The notes under the pieces are model-generated. The model was not told the DNA's origin and made no database searches. It saw nothing but the letters and a program-made list of their open reading frames with translations. Shown one piece after another: positions 7,292-12,883 of a DNA stretch of 12,883 nucleotides (within the stretch, counting starts at the first letter, position 1; the number at the start of each line of letters is the position of its first letter). The DNA is from Microbacteriaceae bacterium (lineage in GTDB: Bacteria; Actinomycetota; Actinomycetes; Actinomycetales; Microbacteriaceae). The stretch covers positions 1-12,883 of the forward strand of contig RFQD01000017.1 in NCBI GenBank assembly GCA_009925875.1, given 5' to 3'. Both the position numbers and the translations under genes were made by a program.

Positions 7292-7300
7292 ACGTTAGCA
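7292..7300 (-). promoter_or_regulatory. Possible extended -10 promoter of manA
   Basis: On the minus strand TGC directly precedes TAACGT (7297 to 7292), an extended -10 arrangement that would start transcription about 18 nt before the manA ATG. No -35 is visible. The rest of this 114-nt divergent region shows no convincing promoter for the gene at 7382. Confidence 0.28.
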
Positions 7301-7381
7301 AGTGATTCAACTCGAGCCGGAGTTCACTCTCGCCCGGCGCGGTTACGCGAGGTAGTGTCAAATGAAAGGTAGGAGAACGCA

Positions 7382-8560
7382 ATGGTGGCATTCCTCACAC
7401 ACCCCGGAGACTTTTTCGAACTCGAATCTGCACTCTCTGCGCAGGAGCGAAAACTCATCCTCGGCCTGCGACGTTTCCTCGAATCCGTTCGACCACAGCT
7501 CGACGACCTGTGGGAACGCGCGGAGTTTCCCACCGAAATCATCGCGGGATTGAGTGACGCCGGGATCATCGGTTTGACGTGGCCCGAGACCGCACCCTTT
7601 CCTAACTCGGCGGAGTTTCGTGGCTGGGTGTCACTCGAACTTGCCCGTGTCGATGCCAGTGTGGCGACCTATGTCGGCGTGCAGGCGGGTTTGGCAATGG
7701 GTGCGATTGGCATGTGCGGATCTCCCGAGCAGCGCGCGCACTGGCTCCCACTGCTCGGTCGCGGTGAAAAAATCGGCGCCTTTGGGCTCACGGAACCACT
7801 CTCCGGTTCCGACGCCGCGCTGGGGCTGCGCACCACCGCCGAACGTCGCGGTGACGAGTGGGTTCTCAACGGGTCAAAGCGCTGGATCGGCAACGCCACA
7901 TTCAGCGACATTTGTGTGATCTGGGCACGAGACCTCGCCGACAACATGGTCAAAGGCTTCATTGTTCCCACCGAAACACCGGGTTACAGTGCAACAAAGA
8001 TTGATCGCAAGATTTCGCTGCGCATGGTGCAGAACGCCGACATTACCTTGACAGACGTTGTCGTGGCGGAATCCCTCCGACTTCCCGGCGCCCGCACGTT
8101 TGCCGACACCGCTGCCGTGCTGCGCGCAACACGGGCCGAAGTCGCGTGGGCCGCTGTGGGAGCGGCCATGGGTGCCTACGAGGCAGCTCTTTCCTACGCA
8201 AAGGATCGGATACAGTTCGGGAAGCCGCTCGTGGCGCACCAAATGGTTCAGGATTTGCTGGTCAAGTGCATGGGCAACATCACGGCGAGTTTGACATTGG
8301 TCCGGGAAGCGAGTCGCAAACAAGACCAGAAGGACGAACGTGACGAGCATGCGGCGTTGGCCAAGGCATTCGCCACCACGAAAGCACGCGAAACCGTCGC
8401 GATGGCCCGAGAAATTCTGGGTGGAAATGGAATCGTGCTCGACTACGGTGTAGCTCGATTCTTCGCCGACGTGGAAGCTCTCTACAGCTACGAGGGAACA
8501 CGCGAGATTAATACTTTGCTCGTTGGTCGCGCTCTCACTGGCGAATCCGCCTTCGTTTAG
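7382..8560 (+). CDS. Acyl-CoA dehydrogenase (FAD), glutaryl-CoA dehydrogenase/ACX4-like branch
   Basis: This 392-residue flavoenzyme has the full acyl-CoA dehydrogenase layout: an N-terminal helical domain, the FAD/substrate strand segment FGLTEPLSGSDA (134-145) and LNGSKRWIGNA (162-172), then the C-terminal helical domain with RIQFGKP (276-282), EILGGNG (344-350) and YEGTREIN (370-377), whose Glu371 is the expected catalytic base. The YEGT-x-(D/E)-I ending resembles glutaryl-CoA dehydrogenase. However, the substrate Arg that human GCDH carries in its YRS motif aligns here with Ala95 (VAT, 94-96), so glutaryl-CoA is an unlikely substrate; a short-chain acyl-CoA is more plausible. The M. tuberculosis counterpart by position is fadE25, though orthology is not established. 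The ATG follows AGGAG by six bases. The next gene starts 10 nt after its stop. Confidence 0.9.
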   Translation: MVAFLTHPGDFFELESALSAQERKLILGLRRFLESVRPQLDDLWERAEFPTEIIAGLSDAGIIGLTWPETAPFPNSAEFRGWVSLELARVDASVATYVGVQAGLAMGAIGMCGSPEQRAHWLPLLGRGEKIGAFGLTEPLSGSDAALGLRTTAERRGDEWVLNGSKRWIGNATFSDICVIWARDLADNMVKGFIVPTETPGYSATKIDRKISLRMVQNADITLTDVVVAESLRLPGARTFADTAAVLRATRAEVAWAAVGAAMGAYEAALSYAKDRIQFGKPLVAHQMVQDLLVKCMGNITASLTLVREASRKQDQKDERDEHAALAKAFATTKARETVAMAREILGGNGIVLDYGVARFFADVEALYSYEGTREINTLLVGRALTGESAFV

Positions 8561-8570
8561 CCTGATAGTC

Positions 8571-9686
8571 ATGTCGCCATCCGATCTCACCCTCCTCGAA
8601 CACACGCGCACCGAGTCTGCGCGCACGAGGCGTGCGCAAAAGGCGATTCAGCTCGCCGATACCGGGCTGGCATCCCTCGCGTTCGTCGCACTGTTTGCTG
8701 AGGATGCGCTCCGTGCAACTTTTGGTAACGCCGTGGGTGTCGCGCTCGCGACGCTCATTTGCGTTCTTTACTCCCTGCGACTGCTTCGCCACTGGCGATC
8801 CGTTCGCTGGATGCGCATGCCGCTCATGCTCGTTCTGTTTTTGGGTGCCGCGGGCGTATCGCTCTTGTGGTCCGAAAACCTTCCGGAGTCGGTCATTGCG
8901 TGGGCCATTGCGCTCGCAACCTCCGGGGCGGCCATAGGAATGACCATGCTGTTGCCCTGGCCCGCCCTCATCAAGGCGTTGGGAACCGCATTGCGATGGG
9001 TTGTGGGAATTGGATTCGTGCTCGAAGCCATCTCCGCATTTGTCACGCGAATGCCGCTGTGGGCGCTGACCGGTCATCTCGAGATGCTGAGTTTTGCCGC
9101 GCTCACGCTCCTCATCGTGCTTGCACTGCAGCTTGCCGAACGCACAGTGTGGCGCGGCTGGGCATACGTCTGGATCGTCATTGCGATCGCCACACTCGTT
9201 TTCACGCACTCACTGGCGTCGTGGATTGCTCTGGGCTTTGTGGCCGTGGTCTTCGGCTTCGTGATGTGGGCTCGCGCAACGAACCCGTTGCGTCGTCGAA
9301 CCATTTACGTGGCGTTTTGTGTCCTGCTCGGTGGAATCGCGACGAGCGTCGCGCTCTTGTGGTCATCCTTTGCCGAAGCGAGCTCGTCCGGCTCTTGGGC
9401 CGTGATGATCTCTACGCTGCGCACGGGCGGGCTGGTCTTCTTCATCGCTCTGCTCGTTACGACCTACTGGCGATCATGGTTCGTGGCCATTGACCGCCCG
9501 CAATGGGATCTCGACTCCCGTCGCCCGTTTACGGCGACAAGCATGCTTCCGATTCTGTTAACCACGGAACTCATCGTTTCCGGCACGTTCGACAACCAAT
9601 TGACGACCGCCTCGGGCCTACTACTTCTCGTCATTTGTGCCGTCGTCACAAAATATCCTGAGCGCCTCCGCGGCGAAAATCGTTAG
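8571..9686 (+). CDS. O-antigen ligase/polymerase-like polytopic membrane protein, short form
   Basis: This 371-residue protein has about nine to ten hydrophobic segments after a basic N-terminus. The segment ALTGHLEMLSFAALTLLIVL (165-184), the FTHSLASWIAL stretch (211-221) and the C-terminal WRSWFVAIDRP (300-310) recall actinobacterial 'O-antigen ligase family' proteins, which join or polymerise lipid-linked glycans outside the membrane. In those, as I remember them, a loop of roughly 90 residues with conserved Arg and His lies between the last membrane pairs. Here membrane segment 245-264 is followed almost at once by the next one (about 286-299), so that loop is missing. The ATG at 8571 is preferred over an in-frame TTG at 8523 inside the upstream gene; no clear ribosome-binding site is seen. 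The stop overlaps the LCP stop. Confidence 0.7.
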   Translation: MSPSDLTLLEHTRTESARTRRAQKAIQLADTGLASLAFVALFAEDALRATFGNAVGVALATLICVLYSLRLLRHWRSVRWMRMPLMLVLFLGAAGVSLLWSENLPESVIAWAIALATSGAAIGMTMLLPWPALIKALGTALRWVVGIGFVLEAISAFVTRMPLWALTGHLEMLSFAALTLLIVLALQLAERTVWRGWAYVWIVIAIATLVFTHSLASWIALGFVAVVFGFVMWARATNPLRRRTIYVAFCVLLGGIATSVALLWSSFAEASSSGSWAVMISTLRTGGLVFFIALLVTTYWRSWFVAIDRPQWDLDSRRPFTATSMLPILLTTELIVSGTFDNQLTTASGLLLLVICAVVTKYPERLRGENR

Positions 9687-11086
9687 GTCGGTGTCGGCGT
9701 CGGCAAGGGATGCAACACGGCGGCGATGTAGGCCTGGATTGCCGGGAAGTCCGGATACAGCGGATCCGTCGGAATTGTGTCGGACTCGGGCGTCAACTCA
9801 ATGTGCACGATGGGGAGTTCTTTCGTCTTGGCCGCAAGAGTGACGAAATAGGCAAACATCGACCGGGGGATGTTCGTGTGCACCATTTGAGTCCCGGCTC
9901 CCACGATGTCGCTGAACTTGGCCACAACATTCGCGGGATTCATTTGTTGAAGCAGTGCTTCCTGAAGTTGTTGCTGTCGTTGCATGCGTGTGTAATCCGT
10001 GTTGTCCCAGCGCGAGCGCGCATACATGATGGCCGTGTAGCCATCCATGTGCTGTCCGCCGACCTCTATCCATTCAGATACGTTTTCCGGCGCCGTCCCG
10101 GGCTCGGCGATGGCGATGCGTTCACTGACGTTGATGTCGACGCCGCCCAGTGCATCGATGAGGTCGACCGCCCCCTGCATGTCGATAATCGCGTAGTACG
10201 GGATGGTCAACCCCGTGATGCCCTCCACCGCATCGCGCACGGCCTCAATGCCCGGCGAGCTCCCCTGTGCGGCGGCGTCCGGATACAAGTCGGGATGGTT
10301 GAGCTCGACATCCGTGTAAATCGTGTTCAAGCACGCAAATTCAGCGCAGTAGTCGGCGTCGGCTTCGGTGTAGCCATTGGGGTACACGCTCCACATCGGC
10401 GACCCGTCCACCCACGGCGCATTGTGCAGGTCACGCGGCATGCCGACAATGGTCGCTTGACCGGTCTCGGCGTTGACACTCACTACCTGAACCGTGTCTG
10501 TGCGCAGTCCGTCCCGGTCGGGCCCCGAATCTCCTCCGAGAACCAAGATGTTGTACTGACCATCGATGGAAGGTTCTGACGGACCCGTGTTCGCAAGGTC
10601 GAGAATGCTCCCCATACCCGAAAGTCCCGAGAGTCCTGCGTTAAGCGCACCTGCAGTGGATGCGCCCCAAGCCGCAGCGCCCGACGTGACGACCAGCAAC
10701 ACGATTGATATCAGCGCAACCCAGGGGCGCGTGCCGGTATCCACCCGCACAAATTTGACCAGCCGGAGTGTGTCCAAGGTGAGCACAATCCACAAGATGC
10801 AGTAGTAAACCAGAGCAATTTGGACAACGAGGAGAACGAAAAAGTTGACGGCGAGAGTTGAGAAAAAATCGCGAGCAACAAGGGCAAGAAGGACGGCCAG
10901 CACCACAACAAGCCAACCCGCAAGAGTCGAACGAAGACCCAGTCGCCCCAAACGACGATTGCCGGCAAGAGCTTGCGCGGAACCGGGCATGAGCACATTC
11001 AGCCCAATGAGCCACCACGCGCGCACCCGCATAACGTGGGGAGAGCTGGTATCGGGGTAGCGGATGGGACTGCTCGCAACACTCAT
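9683..11086 (-). CDS. LytR-CpsA-Psr (LCP) family glycopolymer transferase
   Basis: This 467-residue protein is membrane-anchored by three to four N-terminal hydrophobic segments (about 23-141) and carries an extracytoplasmic LCP domain (about 177-425). LCP enzymes move glycopolymers from a lipid carrier onto peptidoglycan. The conserved charged residues are visible: [16 protein letters not shown] (184-199, with Arg195 and Asp197), GMPRDL (215-220, Arg218), [12 protein letters not shown] (309-320) and [18 protein letters not shown] (355-372) with the Arg/Asp cluster that binds the pyrophosphate-lipid. The C-terminus ends in a Pro-Thr repeat. The ATG overlaps the purE stop as ATGA, and no ribosome-binding site is present, so translation is probably coupled to purE. 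The position matches Lcp1 (Rv3267) near purE/purK in M. tuberculosis. The acceptor polymer here is unknown. Confidence 0.93.
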   Translation of the reverse strand: MSVASSPIRYPDTSSPHVMRVRAWWLIGLNVLMPGSAQALAGNRRLGRLGLRSTLAGWLVVVLAVLLALVARDFFSTLAVNFFVLLVVQIALVYYCILWIVLTLDTLRLVKFVRVDTGTRPWVALISIVLLVVTSGAAAWGASTAGALNAGLSGLSGMGSILDLANTGPSEPSIDGQYNILVLGGDSGPDRDGLRTDTVQVVSVNAETGQATIVGMPRDLHNAPWVDGSPMWSVYPNGYTEADADYCAEFACLNTIYTDVELNHPDLYPDAAAQGSSPGIEAVRDAVEGITGLTIPYYAIIDMQGAVDLIDALGGVDINVSERIAIAEPGTAPENVSEWIEVGGQHMDGYTAIMYARSRWDNTDYTRMQRQQQLQEALLQQMNPANVVAKFSDIVGAGTQMVHTNIPRSMFAYFVTLAAKTKELPIVHIELTPESDTIPTDPLYPDFPAIQAYIAAVLHPLPTPTPT

Positions 11087-11592
11087 AGCTGCGATTTCAG
11101 CGCCCGATTCTTTTCGTCAACCTGACGTTCGAGGTCAACCGCAAACTCTTCGAGTCGATCGAGGAGAAGGTCGTCACCGGTGGCCAAAATCTTTATTGCG
11201 ATGAGCGCCGCGTTTCGGGCGCCACCGATCGAGACGGCGGCAACGGGAACACCCGCCGGCATTTGGACGATGGAGAGCAGCGAGTCCATACCGTCGAGGT
11301 TTTTGAGGGGAACAGGCACGCCAATAACAGGCAGTGGCGTAACGCTGGCCAACATACCGGGCAAATGTGCCGCCCCACCGGCGCCGGCGATGATCACCTT
11401 GAGACCCCGTGCCCTGGCCGAGGAACCGAATTCAACCAGTTTTCGTGGCGTGCGATGCGCCGAGACAACTTCGACATCGTGCGCAATACCGAACTCCGTC
11501 AGCGTATCCGCAGCGGCTTTCATCACGGACCAGTCCGAATCTGAGCCCATGACCACGGCCACGCGGGGTCGAGATTCGGTCATGACAACCAT
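11083..11592 (-). CDS. purE: N5-carboxyaminoimidazole ribonucleotide mutase (PurE, class I)
   Basis: This 169-residue enzyme converts N5-CAIR to CAIR in purine synthesis, acting after PurK. The class I motifs are GSDSDW (16-21), VVSAHRTP (42-49), [12 protein letters not shown] (69-80) with the active-site His76, and QMPAGVPVA (110-118). Length is typical for bacterial class I PurE. The ATG at 11592 leaves 8 nt after the purK stop; an ATG at 11583 (three codons later) is an alternative and neither has a strong ribosome-binding site. It sits between purK and the LCP gene and shares four bases with the latter. Confidence 0.96.
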   Translation of the reverse strand: MVVMTESRPRVAVVMGSDSDWSVMKAAADTLTEFGIAHDVEVVSAHRTPRKLVEFGSSARARGLKVIIAGAGGAAHLPGMLASVTPLPVIGVPVPLKNLDGMDSLLSIVQMPAGVPVAAVSIGGARNAALIAIKILATGDDLLLDRLEEFAVDLERQVDEKNRALKSQL

Positions 11593-11600
11593 GCTAGGAG

Positions 11601-12725
11601 TCAGTCCTGAAAGTTCATGCCCGCGCCACGCGCTTGTGCGACAACCGCGTCGAGGTCATCTCCGGCGACCGTCACGTGGCCAACCTTGCGACCGGCCCGG
11701 AATTCTTTGCCATAAACGTGAAACTTTGCATTCGGATGCCGATCCATTGCTTGCGCGAGCCGAGAGGTCATCCCGCCGGCTGGTCCACCGAGCACGTTGA
11801 CCATGACGGCAAAACCAGCCGTCATGTCGGTGGCACCGAGCGGCAGATCGAGAACGGCTCTGACGTGCTGCTCAAACTGGCTCGTCGTGGAAGCGTCGAT
11901 TGTCCAGTGACCACTGTTGTGTGGACGCATTGCCAATTCATTGACGAGGATGCGCTCATCGGTGGTCTCAAAGAGCTCAACCGCGAGCACTCCCGTGACT
12001 TCGAGACCCTCGGCAATGGTTTCGGCGATGTGCGCCGTCATGTCACTCACGCGACCAACAGACGATGGCGCGGGGGCGATGACTTCAGCGCACACGCCAT
12101 TCTTTTGCACTGTTTCAACGACCGGCCAGAGCACCTGCTCTCCCGAAGGCCTGCGGGCAATTAGTTGAGCCAACTCGCGTCGAAACGACACCCACTCTTC
12201 CATGAGCAGGTACTCACCGGGTCCAAGCTCGTCGAGCCAATCCGCGACCTCGGTTGCCGAGGTGATCATCCGAACACCTTTGCCGTCATAGCCACCTCGC
12301 GCAGTCTTTGCGACGGCACGTCCCCCGTTTTCGTCGACAAAGTTCGTGACTTCTTCGAGCGTGCGAACACCGGCCCATCGGGGCATCGGAACATCGAGTT
12401 CGGCAAGACGCCGGCGCATGGCAATTTTGTCTTGCGCAAACGCCAGCGCATGTGGTCCAGGCCGAAACACGACACCCTCCTCACGGAGTAGGCGCAAGAC
12501 GTCGGCGGGAACGTGCTCGTGGTCGAACGTCACGACATCGACGGAGCGTGCAAACTCCCGCACTGTCGTGACGTCGCGATAGTCCCCGACGAACGACGCG
12601 GCTAGTGCAGCGGAGGAATTTTCTGATTCGGCCAGCACTGAAATATCGATTCCGAGATTCACCGCGGCGGGAATCATCATGCGGGCCAACTGTCCGCCGC
12701 CAATGACACCAATTCGTTGTCGCAT
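11601..12725 (-). CDS. purK: N5-carboxyaminoimidazole ribonucleotide synthase (PurK, ATP-grasp)
   Basis: This 374-residue ATP-grasp ligase makes N5-CAIR from AIR, ATP and bicarbonate, the step before PurE. Visible are the N-terminal [13 protein letters not shown] (5-17), DHEHVP (68-73), the ATP-grasp entry AQDKIAMRR (97-105), the glycine-rich loop [12 protein letters not shown] (140-151), and the metal/substrate region [15 protein letters not shown] (261-275). The ATG at 12725 is chosen because a GGGGAG run lies 8 nt before it and the conserved motif follows directly; starts at 12731 and 12767 are in frame, but the first touches the Shine-Dalgarno run. It leads the unit purK-purE-LCP. Confidence 0.96.
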   Translation of the reverse strand: MRQRIGVIGGGQLARMMIPAAVNLGIDISVLAESENSSAALAASFVGDYRDVTTVREFARSVDVVTFDHEHVPADVLRLLREEGVVFRPGPHALAFAQDKIAMRRRLAELDVPMPRWAGVRTLEEVTNFVDENGGRAVAKTARGGYDGKGVRMITSATEVADWLDELGPGEYLLMEEWVSFRRELAQLIARRPSGEQVLWPVVETVQKNGVCAEVIAPAPSSVGRVSDMTAHIAETIAEGLEVTGVLAVELFETTDERILVNELAMRPHNSGHWTIDASTTSQFEQHVRAVLDLPLGATDMTAGFAVMVNVLGGPAGGMTSRLAQAMDRHPNAKFHVYGKEFRAGRKVGHVTVAGDDLDAVVAQARGAGMNFQD

Positions 12726-12754
12726 GCGCATCTCTCCCCTCGTGCAATCGCTAC

Positions 12755-12760
12755 AGTTTA
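12755..12760 (-). promoter_or_regulatory. Possible -10 element of purK-purE-LCP
   Basis: TAAACT on the minus strand (12760 to 12755) would start transcription about 23 nt before the purK ATG. No good -35 is visible. An opposing candidate TACAGT (12752-12757, plus strand) could serve the divergent gene, so the two may share this 72-nt region. Confidence 0.25.
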
Positions 12761-12797
12761 AGTTCACGCCACCGCCACAGAAGGTCAGCAGTTTTCC

Positions 12798-12883
12798 ATG
12801 ATGTCTTCACTACCGCCGAGTGGTTCGGAGTCGCAGACATTCCTTGCCAAAGTCTGGCATCAGGTCATCGTTTATGCGCTCAA
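12798..12883 (+). CDS. N-terminus of a probable GtrA-like membrane protein (cut by right edge)
   Basis: An open frame begins with two ATG codons (12798 and 12801) and continues to the end of the window for 28 codons. It encodes a short polar stretch followed by KVWHQVIVYAL, which looks like the approach to a first membrane helix. In actinobacteria the gene divergent from purK is often a GtrA-family protein (Rv3277 in M. tuberculosis), thought to help move lipid-linked sugars. The sequence is too short to show the family by itself, and the only purine-rich run (AGAAGG, 12779-12784) is rather far from the start. Confidence 0.5.
   Translation, partial: MMSSLPPSGSESQTFLAKVWHQVIVYAL

Noticed and set aside
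7874..8626. A 250-codon minus-strand open frame opposite the acyl-CoA dehydrogenase gene.
   Set aside because: The plus strand encodes a full, motif-complete dehydrogenase with a good ribosome-binding site; the antisense frame shows no family signature.

Overview
The window reads as chromosomal core DNA of a high-GC actinobacterium, most probably Microbacteriaceae (family inferred from remembered gene order; GC estimated by eye near 60%). Pointers are a WhiB-family iron-sulfur protein, a DUF3499 zinc-ribbon protein, a DUF5719 envelope protein, a LytR-CpsA-Psr (LCP) protein and a run of cell-wall genes beside purE/purK. Coding density is very high: the longest non-coding stretch is about 155 bases (5898-6052), so no gap exceeds 300 bases. 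I saw no tRNA, rRNA, insertion sequence, CRISPR array, prophage or attachment site.

Left block (1-7267): phosphomannomutase manB (cut by the left edge) and DUF3499 on the minus strand, a divergent degenerate-zincin gene on the plus strand, then DUF5719, a 967-residue glycosyltransferase fused to a polytopic membrane domain, whiB and manA, all minus. whiB, the glycosyltransferase and DUF5719 look like one transcription unit: a 3-nt gap, then a 17-nt overlap. ManA and ManB together convert fructose-6-P to mannose-1-P, the precursor of GDP-mannose, so the block supplies and assembles an envelope glycan under possible WhiB control.

Middle block (7382-9686, plus): an acyl-CoA dehydrogenase and, 10 nt later, an O-antigen-ligase-like membrane protein that appears to lack the usual large extracytoplasmic loop. 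Its stop codon overlaps that of the convergent LCP gene.

Right block (12725 to 9683, minus): purK-purE-LCP, tightly packed, with an ATGA overlap between purE and the LCP gene. Divergent from purK, the start of a probable GtrA-type membrane protein runs off the right edge.

The gene set parallels the Mycobacterium tuberculosis stretch from manA (Rv3255c) through manB, Rv3258c, Rv3259, whiB2, Lcp1 (Rv3267), fadE25, purE and purK to Rv3277 (recalled, not searched). The main difference is the glycosyltransferase/DUF5719 pair between the Rv3259 and whiB2 counterparts. I see no radically new system. The best candidate for follow-up is this WhiB-linked envelope-glycan module with several catalytically degenerate-looking members.
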